Virus record (IMG/VR): IMGVR_UViG_3300042465_005040
Location: 1 to 29,590 of that record
Length of the DNA stretch: 29,590 nt
Strand: one strand, 5' to 3'
Source of the DNA: a virus
The stretch's first letter is position 1. Each line of letters opens with the position of its first letter. Positions 1 through 8,132 of the stretch are shown piece after piece. The notes beneath the pieces are model-generated. The model did not search any database. It was not told the DNA's origin and was given only the letters and a program-made list of their open reading frames with translations. Position numbers and translations under genes: made by a program.

Positions 1-78
1 GTGTTACTCGTTGAACCTGTAGACATTAAGCATACCCTCCCCTATCACTATCATTAAATCACCCTCCCATTTAATCGC
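1..78. other. left-edge non-coding stretch
   Basis: There is no supportable gene. In the frame of the next gene an open stretch runs from the window edge to a TAA at 55-57. It could be the end of a gene lying outside the window, but it is too short to judge. A single TGAACC at 12-17 resembles the unit repeated at 18303-18365. No convincing promoter was found for the downstream HNH gene. Confidence 0.3.
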
Positions 79-684
79 TTGCTTAATGCAAATTATCTGC
101 GTTACTATGGGGTGAATCCAAAAGCTCCTCTGCCTCTTCCTGATGTGTCGTCCTTGCTTAACTACAACCCAGACACCGGAGAGTTGACATGGCTTGTCAG
201 CGCAGGGCGGATTCGCAGCGGCGATGTCGTAAAGTCCATGGAGTCCCAAGGATACCTTAAGGCAAAGATCAAAGGAAAGACCTACAAGGCCCACAGGTTG
301 GCTTGGTTGCTACATCACGGCGAAAGCCCGCCTCGGCTGATAGACCACATTAACGGTAATCGGTCTGATAATAGGATCGCCAACCTTAGGCTCGCCACCC
401 CGGCGCAGAACTCCGCTAATGCGAAACTCCAATCCAACAGCACCTCATTGCTGAAAGGGGTTTACTACGTGCCAAGCAAGCGGAAGTGGAGAGCGACGGT
501 GAGCAATCAAAGGGTTATCCATAGGCTCGGCTACTTTCATTCCAAAGAACAAGCGGGAGAAGCTGCGGCAAATAAGAGGAGGGAGCTACAGGGCGAGTTC
601 TACAGGGCATTAGATCAATCCTATGTCAGCGACGTAGTCTTGAGCGGCCCATCCAAATACCCCGGCCTGAATGCGCGGGAGTAG
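79..684 (+). CDS. HNH homing-type endonuclease with C-terminal AP2 DNA-binding domain
   Basis: This is a probable free-standing homing endonuclease that nicks or cuts DNA near its insertion site. An HNH_3-type core lies at residues 72-111: an AHRLAW segment, then LIDHINGNRSDNRIANLR with the catalytic histidine at about 90. An AP2-like segment follows at 127-172, with GVYY, KWRA and LGYFHSKEQA. No ATG precedes the HNH core. The likely starts are TTG at 79 or GTG at 112, and the upstream in-frame stop is at 55. The last 21 residues or so are encoded antisense to the 3' end of the tail hub gene (621-684) and look like read-through beyond the normal family end near ELQGEF. It is the only plus-strand gene in this part of the window, as expected of a mobile intruder. 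The family assignment is firm, the start is not. Confidence 0.85.
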   Translation: MLNANYLRYYGVNPKAPLPLPDVSSLLNYNPDTGELTWLVSAGRIRSGDVVKSMESQGYLKAKIKGKTYKAHRLAWLLHHGESPPRLIDHINGNRSDNRIANLRLATPAQNSANAKLQSNSTSLLKGVYYVPSKRKWRATVSNQRVIHRLGYFHSKEQAGEAAANKRRELQGEFYRALDQSYVSDVVLSGPSKYPGLNARE

Positions 685-2240
685 AGCGTGGGTGTCCCAG
701 TATAGATCACCGGCTCAGTGTATTCAGTGCCACCTGCTGATGTCTTAGGGTCACCGGTCAGGCTATACCTGATCCCTGCACCAAGTGTTGTGCAGCTAAT
801 CACGAACGTCTTAGGTGGCCCTGTGAACAGAGTCACCGTGGTGTTGCCCGTCTGCGGCGGGTCAATGCTCAACGCCAGCGGGTCATTGATCGGCTTCTCT
901 TGGCTCACATCCCACGCCCATATGTCAGCATTGGCTTCCATCAAGGTAATGGTAATCCCCGGAGCGCCATCATTGCCGGCGCTCCACCTCCACTCCATCA
1001 CCTTGTAGACCTCCCCATCAAAGTATCGCGGCAGGCTCAACATCACATTACTCCCCACCTTCACCGGCATGGCCTTGAGATTGCACTGCAGCTGCACCGT
1101 CCTGCCCCTCCTCGCCTGCCTGAGCTGGATATTCGCCAGCCTCTGCGCCTGCGATCCACTATCAACCAAGGCAAAGCCCACATCGCTGATCACCTCCTGC
1201 CCATCCATCGCCACCGCAGCGGCGTCCGTGATCGATGGGAAGTCAAACTGCTGCCATGCATTCGCCTCGCTTTGGAAAGTCCCCTTGATAATATTCGCCC
1301 GCGCCGTTCTCGGCTGCAGCGATGAAAAAACAATCCCACCCGCCAGCATATCCTCGTCGATCGTAAAGGTCGGCACCTGATATTCCCCGGCATTAATCAC
1401 AAAGCTCCCGCCCTGCTGGATCATATCCCCCGCCATCGCCTGCACGAATCGCCTGGCGTTATCCTCCACCGTCTCGCTGGAGTCGATCACCCCTTGGCAA
1501 GTGTATCGCGGCTCAGTCCCTGCCAGCGTCACCACGGCCTCATCACACACATCCGCAGCATGAGCCAAGGCATCGGCATCGAGGTCGCTGTAAGCGATCC
1601 CCGGCCCAGTCAACGGCGTCGTCAGGTAGTCCGCCAAGCAAAGCGCCGGATTCCGGCTATACCCGCTCAATCCCGTCCTCGGGTCGTAAATATCCGCCTT
1701 CCCCTTCACCACCGCGGTGATGGCCGGAATCCCCGTAAAAACCTGCAGATTGATCGTCAGCTTAACATAAAGATACGCGATCCCCGTCAGCTTATGATCC
1801 GTCGTCCAGATCGCCGATGCCGCATCCAAAGTAGGATCAGCAGCTTGCCCCGCCGCCCCCAGATATTTCTTCACCACCGCCGCCCCCGCATAAGTCCCCG
1901 TCACATTCCCCGATCCATCAAACGTCACTTCTTCCCCATCAAAATAAACCGTCTCAATCGAATCAATCGGCCCCTCACAAAGCACCTGTATCAAGTGCAG
2001 CACCTCATTGCTGGTCCCCGTCGTCTCCGCATAGGCAGAAATCGTCCCCAGCAAAGCCCGCCCATACACCGTCCTCCGGCTCACCGCGCTATTACTGATC
2101 GTGTCCGTGATCCCTCGCTCTGCCCCCGTCCACTTCGGGTCACTCGCCCGGTATACCCTGCCAAAATAAAGGCGCGACTGCGCCAGCTGCGAAGCCCTCA
2201 ACCGTTGCGCCGCCGTCCCTGTGAATTGCGTGGTGTTCAT
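621..2240 (-). CDS. tail hub / tip attachment protein (gpJ-like) with C-terminal CHB_HEX-like domain
   Basis: This is a 539-residue central tail hub or host-contact protein, last in the late operon and following the distal tail and gpL-like genes as in siphophages. The middle contains hub-like text such as NPALCLADYLTTP, with features resembling the phage tail protein III region of lambda J, and it is much shorter than lambda J. The last 60 residues or so (GIRYSLTGDPKTS, LYSRAFRPGYLDG) match the small beta-sandwich domain found at the ends of chitobiases (CHB_HEX_C), a likely glycan-contact or spacer module. The start at 2240 (MNTTQF) was preferred over 2261: it follows the upstream stop and has the A-rich leader CTTAACTAAT, whereas 2261 would overlap the upstream gene. 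The 3' end overlaps the convergent HNH gene by 64 bp. Confidence 0.75.
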   Translation of the reverse strand: MNTTQFTGTAAQRLRASQLAQSRLYFGRVYRASDPKWTGAERGITDTISNSAVSRRTVYGRALLGTISAYAETTGTSNEVLHLIQVLCEGPIDSIETVYFDGEEVTFDGSGNVTGTYAGAAVVKKYLGAAGQAADPTLDAASAIWTTDHKLTGIAYLYVKLTINLQVFTGIPAITAVVKGKADIYDPRTGLSGYSRNPALCLADYLTTPLTGPGIAYSDLDADALAHAADVCDEAVVTLAGTEPRYTCQGVIDSSETVEDNARRFVQAMAGDMIQQGGSFVINAGEYQVPTFTIDEDMLAGGIVFSSLQPRTARANIIKGTFQSEANAWQQFDFPSITDAAAVAMDGQEVISDVGFALVDSGSQAQRLANIQLRQARRGRTVQLQCNLKAMPVKVGSNVMLSLPRYFDGEVYKVMEWRWSAGNDGAPGITITLMEANADIWAWDVSQEKPINDPLALSIDPPQTGNTTVTLFTGPPKTFVISCTTLGAGIRYSLTGDPKTSAGGTEYTEPVIYTGTPTLYSRAFRPGYLDGPLKTTSLT

Positions 2241-2245
2241 ATTAG

Positions 2246-2815
2246 TTAAGCCTGCCCCCATCTGATCTGAATGTTTTGCAGCGCCGCCACAAACTCCAGC
2301 CCCTTGTCACCCGCCGCCGGGTAGAGCGTCTGCTGGTCCTCATGCGTATAGCGGAAAGCCCGCGCCCTCAGCTGGTCAGACAGTGAAGACTCGATCTTGA
2401 TCGTCACCGCCACCTGCTGCCCATCATCATTGACCGTATCCTGATCCATCAGACCGCGAAACAGGCTCACCGGATCACCGATCACCGCCATGTCAGCATC
2501 AAATACCACCAGCGCCACCTCCGCCGTCCGGTTCTGATAGTCGCCCAGCGTCGCACTCGTAAAAAGGACGGAAGGAATCCCCGAAAGCCGCACCGCGATC
2601 CCCTGCTGGGCACTATCAGTCGTCTCCGTGATGTCCTCTATCGCCAGCAAAGCCCCCGCCCCCTCCCAAGTATACCCCGCCGCCACCAGCGGCCCCTCCC
2701 CGCTCCAGATTCGCACCGTCAGGTCCGGGAAATCAGCATACACCAGCAGCGCCGGCCGGACCAGATTCTCGGCAAACGCCGCCTTGGTATCAGGATGAAG
2801 GGATCGTTCACTCAT
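2246..2815 (-). CDS. tail tip protein, gpL/DUF2163-like
   Basis: This 189-residue protein lies between the distal tail protein and the hub. The C-terminal text FRYTHEDQQTLYPAAGDKG then LEFVAALQNIQIRWG is typical of a phage tip family in which the N-terminal part resembles the hub-like domains of lambda gpL. It probably forms part of the tail tip that joins the tube to the hub. Its ATG overlaps the stop of the upstream gene (ATGA at 2812-2815), so translation is likely coupled. I see no cysteine cluster, so the iron-sulfur site of lambda gpL is absent. The family is recognised from pattern only. Confidence 0.65.
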   Translation of the reverse strand: MSERSLHPDTKAAFAENLVRPALLVYADFPDLTVRIWSGEGPLVAAGYTWEGAGALLAIEDITETTDSAQQGIAVRLSGIPSVLFTSATLGDYQNRTAEVALVVFDADMAVIGDPVSLFRGLMDQDTVNDDGQQVAVTIKIESSLSDQLRARAFRYTHEDQQTLYPAAGDKGLEFVAALQNIQIRWGQA

Positions 2816-3417
2816 GGCAGAATAACTTCAGTCGCAGAAAATTGAAACCCCTCCTGCAATCGGCTGGCGTTCCATGTAAAAGCCGGAACAGAGCTGGCCC
2901 GGAAGACCCCCTTCGGATTCAGCCACACCACCTCCATCCCATCAGTCAGTCCCCGCGCCTGCGGCCAAAACTTGATCAGCGCCTTTCCGTCAGCATCGCT
3001 ATTCGCCGCCTCCGTCACCATCCGCATCCGGCCCGCCACCTCGATGTGTTGCCCCTTCGTCAGCACATTGGCCATGTTCGGCGTCCATCCCCTCGTCGGC
3101 ACCGCCAGTCCCCCAGCGAAATCACCATCCACCTCCGGCGCACCATACCCCACCCCCACCACCTGCAGGAAAGCCGCGTCCTGCACGTAAAAAGTCCCAC
3201 CCATTCCATTGATCTCGGCAAAGAAAGCCTGCCACTCCCGCGCCGCCTCCACACTCATTGTCGGCAGAGACATCACCACACTCCACCGCTGCCCCGGCCA
3301 GGCATACACCTGCTCCGTCAGGGAAAAAGGCGAGACAGACCGGGACACAGCGCTATCCAGAATCCATGAAATCTCACGGTTTCCGGGACTGGATGGGAGC
3401 GGGATGGGAGTTTCCAT
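2812..3417 (-). CDS. distal tail protein-like
   Basis: This 201-residue protein follows the tape measure and fibre genes. The N-terminal part has the pattern of a baseplate or distal tail beta-barrel: SPFSLTEQVYAWPGQRW, then MSLPTMSVEAAREWQAF, then a G-rich turn GMGGTFYVQDAAF. Such proteins cap the tail tube and anchor the hub. The ATG at 3417 directly abuts the stop of the upstream gene at 3418, and its own stop overlaps the next start, which fits one polycistronic message. The function is inferred from motif pattern and position. A generic phage tail protein is the cautious reading. Confidence 0.65.
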   Translation of the reverse strand: METPIPLPSSPGNREISWILDSAVSRSVSPFSLTEQVYAWPGQRWSVVMSLPTMSVEAAREWQAFFAEINGMGGTFYVQDAAFLQVVGVGYGAPEVDGDFAGGLAVPTRGWTPNMANVLTKGQHIEVAGRMRMVTEAANSDADGKALIKFWPQARGLTDGMEVVWLNPKGVFRASSVPAFTWNASRLQEGFQFSATEVILP

Positions 3418-4989
3418 TTAGGAGAGCTGGTAATATTCAGTCAGGGAATCCAAAACCGCACGGGCTTGATCATAGTTCAGCCCCACCCGGTAAACCTGCG
3501 CCCTCGCGACCGTGCAGGCCAGCCAGTTCGACGCACCATCTTTCGACCCCATCGTGGCAGTGTTCCCAGATGTGGCCGTAGGCGTAAAGGATGCCGTCTG
3601 GCCCCCTCCAGTAGCGTCAGTAGTCATCACATAGGCCCCTGCGCCTCCAGGCCGCACCACCGCCACAAATGCGATCGGCGCAGTGCTGTAGCTGGTGGAA
3701 ATCAGCAGCCCCGTTCCAGCCGCACCACCATAGGCTTGCAGCCGCACCCCGTCCGTATCGGTCACGACCTGGATTCCCAGCGCAGAGCTGGAAAACAGCG
3801 CCTTCTGCCCCGTCGATGCCGTCGCGGTGAATACCATGGCCACCGTCATCCCCTGAGCCACCACCGGGGCCTCCATCGCCATGGAATGAGAGCCAGTGGT
3901 GCCGTTATAGGCCACACCCTTAAAGACACTGCCAGCCATCGCAGCGTAGCCCGGCACCGGGGTGGAAGTGCCCAGGATCGGCCTCCCCGTCCGGTCAGCC
4001 ACCAGGTTGGTCCCGTTATGGAATGGAGCCTCCGCGTGCCAGTCGTAGATGGACGGCGGCAAGGCAGGCTGGCGGAACCGGCTCACGTGCACCTTGTAGC
4101 CATCATAGAGCAGGTGGAATTTCTCGTATCCCTCCCCTGTCACCGGGTGCCATGACTTTTTGGCAAATCCGGCAGACCCTGTTCCATTTGTGATAGTGTT
4201 GGGCGGGAAGGAAAAGATCGCATCCCAGTGCGTCACATACCCCTGATCGATCAGCAGCGTGTGCGATGCCCCCACCGCCAGCCCCGGAGGCCGCAGGTAG
4301 AGCACCGTATTCCCATCCGGCACCACCTCAGTCACCCGCGCTTCCTCACCCAGGATCGTGCCCTCAGATGATGGCGATGGCGCACCCGTCAAGGCCTGCG
4401 TCCCCCCAGCAGGCCCCGTCCCATGCGCGATCCGCGTGATCAGCTTGTTCGGCACAGAGATCGCATCGTCATTCATGAAGGTTCCCTTGAACTCATACAG
4501 CGCATCCGCCTCGGCCTTCGTGTAGCTGGTCGGTGCCCCAGGCGTCACTGGCGTAGTCGGGATCAGGTTAGTCACCGTCACCCCCTCGATCAGCCCACCG
4601 GCAAACATCGCCTCGCCCAGCCCGCCCTCATTTGCCCACACCTCCATGGTGAAAAATCCGGCCGGCAGCGTCGCTGTATCGGTGGCTATGATGCTTAGAC
4701 GCAGCAGCGCCGCAGTCCCATTCCTCCACTGCGCGGCGGTCATCGCCGGGTTCAGCGCCGTATTGGCCACGATCTTCTGCATGATCAGAGTCGCTGCCGA
4801 ATTGTAAAACTTCAGCGTCACCGTCGTCACCTCAGACCGCAGCAGCATCCTGCCCGCAGAGAATAACGCCATCTCGATGATCAAGTCCTCCCCCCGGTGG
4901 ATAAACGCCCCCTGCCCCGTCCTCAGGTCTGTCAAGTATCCGCCCCGGCGCGTCCGCTGTTCTGCTTCGATTCTGATTGTTCTGGCCAT
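3418..4989 (-). CDS. tail fibre / receptor-binding protein with C-terminal LamG-like domain
   Basis: This 523-residue protein is encoded just downstream of the tape measure gene. Residues 1-140 form a beta-rich N-terminal domain (MARTIRIEAEQ, RRGGYLTDLRTGQGAFIHRGED) that probably docks on the tail tip. A short linker TPVTPGAPTSYTKAEADALY follows, a typical fibre hinge motif. The last 200 residues look like a concanavalin A/laminin-G jelly roll: TVAMVFTATASTGQKALFSS, then AYVMTTDATGGG, and NWLACTVARAQVYRVGLNYDQARAVLDSL near the end. This is the usual layout of glycan-binding phage adhesins. The leader has the A/C-rich AACAATAACACAC element. I infer a receptor-binding role from fold pattern and position. 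Confidence 0.7.
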   Translation of the reverse strand: MARTIRIEAEQRTRRGGYLTDLRTGQGAFIHRGEDLIIEMALFSAGRMLLRSEVTTVTLKFYNSAATLIMQKIVANTALNPAMTAAQWRNGTAALLRLSIIATDTATLPAGFFTMEVWANEGGLGEAMFAGGLIEGVTVTNLIPTTPVTPGAPTSYTKAEADALYEFKGTFMNDDAISVPNKLITRIAHGTGPAGGTQALTGAPSPSSEGTILGEEARVTEVVPDGNTVLYLRPPGLAVGASHTLLIDQGYVTHWDAIFSFPPNTITNGTGSAGFAKKSWHPVTGEGYEKFHLLYDGYKVHVSRFRQPALPPSIYDWHAEAPFHNGTNLVADRTGRPILGTSTPVPGYAAMAGSVFKGVAYNGTTGSHSMAMEAPVVAQGMTVAMVFTATASTGQKALFSSSALGIQVVTDTDGVRLQAYGGAAGTGLLISTSYSTAPIAFVAVVRPGGAGAYVMTTDATGGGQTASFTPTATSGNTATMGSKDGASNWLACTVARAQVYRVGLNYDQARAVLDSLTEYYQLS

Positions 4990-5007
4990 ATATTTTGTGT
5001 GTTATTG

Positions 5008-6915
5008 TTAAGCTTGCAGGGCATTTCGGAAGCCCCCACCGTTTGAAACTGCATTCAGCACCGCGCCCAGCGTCGCGTCTTTCAGGTCATCCATACTCCC
5101 CGCCAGTTCCGCCCTCGTCACCCCGCTGGAAAAGCTCTGGTTGATCGTCACTGGCCCCAGCGTCCCACCTGCCGCCGCCGTATTCATCCTAGGGGTCTTC
5201 ATCCCGCCCCCACCAAAGAATGACGGAGCCTGCCCATTCATCGATGGCGCAGTGAATGATCCATCAAATGATCCGATTTTCATCCCCCCGCCGATCCCGG
5301 CCTGCCTCGCCGCACTCTTCGCCGCGCTCTCGGCCCGGTTGGCAGATACCCGAGCCGCCTCTCTGGCTTGGCTGGCCTCGCGGGATGCCGTGCTTTTGGC
5401 CATAGCCGCCTCTGCCGGCGAAAGCGGCGCATTGCTCGTCCTCATGCTGTCGAGTGTCGCCTGAGCATCCGCACCCACCCCCTCGTCTTTTCTGGAGCCA
5501 AGGCTCTGCAGCATATCATTCGTCTTCTTCCACCAGTCTGATGCATTCACGTATTGCACGTTGTTCATCAAATTACTGACCGCCAGGAAATTTGAGATCA
5601 TCATCGAAACCCATTCGAAGGTCAGCTCTTTCAGTCCCTTTGTGGTGGCCGTGTATTGCTCCACCACCTGATCCAGCGACGCTTGGACCTTTTCCGGCAT
5701 TACCTTCCATATGGCATCAAAGGACTGACTGAAGTCACCGTTTGCCGCTCTATTGGCCGCCATCTGCGCCTCGTATGCCCGCGTCATTTCCTTGGTAGTG
5801 TCCACGTATCCATCCGCCACCTCTTTATCCAGTTCCTTTTTTTCACGCGCCGCATTCAGGGCTTCCAGCCGCGCTGCCTGGGAGGCCAGCCGTTGCTTCT
5901 CGTATCTTTCCCGGACCACGTCTCCTGCGTTTTTCTCAAGACCTATGATTTTCAACTGCGCCGCATACAGATCCTCCATGGAATTTTTGTAATCCGTTAT
6001 TGGATTAAGCGTAAAAGGATTATCTTTAGCTGCCTCATTCCATTCTTTCCAAACACGCGCAAACTGGCCGACTGCCTGCACTGCCTCAGCAGCAGTGGCT
6101 ACGGTTTCGACAAAGTAAATCGGCCAGTCCCTTACGATGTTCGACACTCCTCCGGCCTCGGTCGCCAAGTCCTTTACGGTATTGACCATGTCCAGCAAGG
6201 CCGGAGCTATCGCCACTGCGATCTGGTCCTTCATGAATCCCCATCCCGTCTGCAGTTTTTCAATATGCTCCTGCGCCATCGTGGCCATGGATCGCTGGGC
6301 ATCAGTCAGGTGTCCGCCCAGCTTTTCTGTGGCGGCACTCATGCCTTCGATCCCCTCCTTGCCCATGTTGATCACGTTCAGGATTTCCACACCGCCCTTC
6401 CCAAAGAAGGACTTCGTCAGGTCGATCTTGTCCCCCGTGTTCTGGATTTCAGACAGCTTCTGCGCGATTTCCGCGAATTGCTTTTCCGGGGCAAGGTCTC
6501 TTAGGTTTTGGGCACTGAGTCCCAGTCTTAGCAGCGCCTCGTCAGCACTGCCGCTGGCCAGATTGGCCTGCATCTTTGCCAGAGCTGAAACCATCCCCTC
6601 AAAGCTCCCGCCAGTCATCTCGGCGGCAAATTTCAGGTCTTGCAGGGCATTGTAGGCAATCCCGATCTTGCTTGCCGCCTCGTCGAGGGCATCGATCCGG
6701 TCCAACCCCTCAAAGGCCAGCCCCACCACCTTTTTTACCCCCGCCATCGCCGCCCCCAGGCCCGCCACCACGCTCACGCCTATAGCCGTCCCCAGAGCCA
6801 CCGCCCCCACACTGGTAGACTGCTGCGCCCCCCGTAGCCCGCTATTGATGTCAGACGACAGCTTGTCCGCCGTCGCCCGGAGTTGGATGGAGAGGTCTGC
6901 AATGGATTCAGCCAT
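5008..6915 (-). CDS. tail tape measure protein
   Basis: The longest late gene, 635 residues, follows the tail chaperone region where a tape measure is expected. It begins with amphipathic helices, has a hydrophobic glycine/alanine-rich segment at about residues 37-68, then long helical stretches (LDEAASKIGI, AEMTGGSFEGMVSALAKMQ, FGKGGVEILNVINMG) typical of TMP N-terminal regions. Residues 500-540 are alanine-rich and charged, likely coiled coil. A C-terminal glycine-rich tail ends in GGGFRNALQA. It sets tail length. At the usual 1.5 angstrom per residue this predicts a tail of roughly 95 nm. No lysozyme or peptidase motif was seen in it. Confidence 0.85.
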   Translation of the reverse strand: MAESIADLSIQLRATADKLSSDINSGLRGAQQSTSVGAVALGTAIGVSVVAGLGAAMAGVKKVVGLAFEGLDRIDALDEAASKIGIAYNALQDLKFAAEMTGGSFEGMVSALAKMQANLASGSADEALLRLGLSAQNLRDLAPEKQFAEIAQKLSEIQNTGDKIDLTKSFFGKGGVEILNVINMGKEGIEGMSAATEKLGGHLTDAQRSMATMAQEHIEKLQTGWGFMKDQIAVAIAPALLDMVNTVKDLATEAGGVSNIVRDWPIYFVETVATAAEAVQAVGQFARVWKEWNEAAKDNPFTLNPITDYKNSMEDLYAAQLKIIGLEKNAGDVVRERYEKQRLASQAARLEALNAAREKKELDKEVADGYVDTTKEMTRAYEAQMAANRAANGDFSQSFDAIWKVMPEKVQASLDQVVEQYTATTKGLKELTFEWVSMMISNFLAVSNLMNNVQYVNASDWWKKTNDMLQSLGSRKDEGVGADAQATLDSMRTSNAPLSPAEAAMAKSTASREASQAREAARVSANRAESAAKSAARQAGIGGGMKIGSFDGSFTAPSMNGQAPSFFGGGGMKTPRMNTAAAGGTLGPVTINQSFSSGVTRAELAGSMDDLKDATLGAVLNAVSNGGGFRNALQA

Positions 6916-6918
6916 AAT

Positions 6919-7434
6919 TTAGGTGCGGACTTTCCGCTTTCTGATTTTAGCCGCCGTCTTCTCAATGGCCGGCCCTAGTTCTGATTTGTATTTGTCCAGC
7001 GTCGTCGTCTTCGTGGAGGCGTAGGCCGTCCGCATGAATGGCCTTGGCGGATTGCCGGGAGTCACTATCTCCCCCTTCCGTCCATATCCACCTCGGGACG
7101 CCGTCCCATACTCCACCAGGTGGGCATACTTGGCAGGCCGCACCGTCGTTATGTTCCCATTCCCGAATCGGTCCACCTGCCCAGTCACATTGTTGGATGG
7201 CCCCACATAGGCCGTCACCATCTGCTTGCGCGTATTGGTCACCACCTTCTGCTTGATGCTCTTCTTCAGCAGCCCGGTCGCCCCCGTTGGCGCACCCCGC
7301 TTCACTGCCGCCGTCATCATCCGCGCCGCCTTCGTCAGAGAGTCACGCATCGCCCCACGCCCTATCTTGTCGGTCAGCTCCTTTACTGCTGCCTCCGCAT
7401 CTCTTGCCCCTGTCACTCTAGTGTTGAATTTCAT
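6919..7434 (-). CDS. HK97 gp10-like tail completion / head-tail joining protein
   Basis: This 171-residue basic protein has the hallmarks of the HK97-gp10 family: an N-terminal helix pair, APTGATGLLKKSI, YAHLVEYGTASRG, and the terminal NPPRPFMRTAY motif. It is thought to act at the connector or tail junction. Its ATG overlaps the stop of the upstream chaperone gene (ATGA at 7431-7434). It is oddly placed. In most siphophages this gene sits between head closure and tail terminator, but here it lies after the tube and chaperone genes and directly before the tape measure gene. The family call is confident. Confidence 0.85.
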   Translation of the reverse strand: MKFNTRVTGARDAEAAVKELTDKIGRGAMRDSLTKAARMMTAAVKRGAPTGATGLLKKSIKQKVVTNTRKQMVTAYVGPSNNVTGQVDRFGNGNITTVRPAKYAHLVEYGTASRGGYGRKGEIVTPGNPPRPFMRTAYASTKTTTLDKYKSELGPAIEKTAAKIRKRKVRT

Positions 7435-7754
7435 GAGTTGATCTGTGTCAGGACATTCATCGCCAGCTCCACCTTCTTGGCCACCACCTCCGGCGGCACT
7501 TCGGTTACAGGTTGAGGCTCAGGCTTTTGGATTTGCGGCAGGAAGTCGTCAGGGGTGAATGGCTCAGGGTGGGATTTAGGATCGCGGTGGCAGTTATACA
7601 GGCAGGCGCAGATCATCGCAGCATTGTAGGACGCCGCTCTCGCCTTGTCCCGCCATTCGCCGATCGCCTCCCGCATGATCTGTTCCACCTCCGCCGGCGT
7701 AAGCCCCCAAAAAAGATCGCCAGAGAGGGACGCGACCCGGTGAGCACGGGCCAC
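7431..7754 (-). CDS. tail assembly chaperone, downstream (T-like) part; possible frameshift product
   Basis: This 107-residue reading from GTG at 7754 includes LTPAEVEQIMREAIGEWRDKA and NAAMICACLYNCHRDP. It lies between the tail tube genes and the tape measure region, where the T part of a G/GT chaperone pair is expected. The same frame stays open upstream of the GTG as far as the end of the preceding gene, reading ANDNQSAREGQSAAYWAGS from 7811, and has no ATG there. So it may be made by a +1 ribosomal frameshift from the preceding gene near 7812, or by starting at GTG within a structured mRNA region. An overlapping ATG-initiated frame (7807 to 7613) is arginine-rich and looks non-coding. The reading frame is confident, the way it starts is open. 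Confidence 0.6.
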   Translation of the reverse strand: MARAHRVASLSGDLFWGLTPAEVEQIMREAIGEWRDKARAASYNAAMICACLYNCHRDPKSHPEPFTPDDFLPQIQKPEPQPVTEVPPEVVAKKVELAMNVLTQINS

Positions 7755-7815
7755 ACTCCCGGCCCAGTAGGCCGCAGACTGTCCCTCTCTGGCAGATTGG
7801 TTATCATTCGCTTTT
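7719..7815 (-). promoter_or_regulatory. candidate frameshift site and 13-bp stem-loop between tail chaperone frames
   Basis: In message sense, the upstream frame ends GGC AAA AGC GAA TGA. The run AAAAG at 7815-7811 could let the lysyl-tRNA slip +1 into the frame of the following gene. From 18 nt downstream of the A run there is a perfect 13-bp inverted repeat: GCCAGAGAGGGAC at 7793-7781 pairs with GTCCCTCTCTGGC at 7731-7719, with a 49-nt loop that itself contains a GGGCC/GGCCC hairpin. The alternative GTG start at 7754 lies within that loop. The repeat is seen directly. The recoding role is inference. Confidence 0.45.
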
Positions 7816-8094
7816 GCCCGTGTCAGCGGCCTTCGCGGTCGCCTCCCGGATAGAGGCTGGCACCAGATCGCGGCGGATCGCCTCCGTCAGCAGCTCGATG
7901 TGTTCACCCGGCGTCATGTCATCGCACGCCTCCGCCACCTTCGCAGCATCAGCATCCGGCATCCCGCCGATCGTGATCTTCTTCCGGCTCTCAGAGTCGG
8001 TGATGGCATCGCCTGACAGCTTCATCAGGTCTATCCCGTGGCATTCAAAAAGCTGGCGGACAGCGCGGGTCGTGAATCGTGGTTTTAGGTCCAT
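7804..8094 (-). CDS. tail assembly chaperone, upstream (G-like) part
   Basis: This 96-residue protein with mixed helices (RAVRQLFECHGIDLMKLSGDA, GEHIELLTEAIRRDLVPAS) sits just after the tail tube genes. In siphophages that place belongs to the gpG-like chaperone that coats the tape measure protein during tail assembly. Sequence alone does not identify it. Position, size and the frameshift-like junction at its 3' end support the call. Its leader is A/C-rich (CCTAATCCACCACAC). Confidence 0.55.
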   Translation of the reverse strand: MDLKPRFTTRAVRQLFECHGIDLMKLSGDAITDSESRKKITIGGMPDADAAKVAEACDDMTPGEHIELLTEAIRRDLVPASIREATAKAADTGKSE

Positions 8095-8132
8095 GTGTGG
8101 TGGATTAGGTGTGTGGTTTTAGTGAATCAGAA

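Noticed and set aside
4-294. 96-codon minus-strand reading frame at the left edge
   Set aside because: It overlaps the HNH gene in antisense and shows no recognisable pattern.
1494-2249. Long plus-strand reading frame of 251 codons opposite the tail hub
   Set aside because: It is arginine/proline-rich and low in normal protein character. It is the antisense shadow of the hub gene, which has clear tail motifs.
5656-6504. 282-codon plus-strand reading frame
   Set aside because: It lies fully antisense to the tape measure gene, with no domain pattern, and is a shadow.
7613-7807. ATG-started frame MITNLPERD overlapping the G-like chaperone stop by ATGA
   Set aside because: It soon becomes arginine-rich and overlaps the better-supported T-like frame. 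The ATGA overlap is tempting, but protein character is poor.
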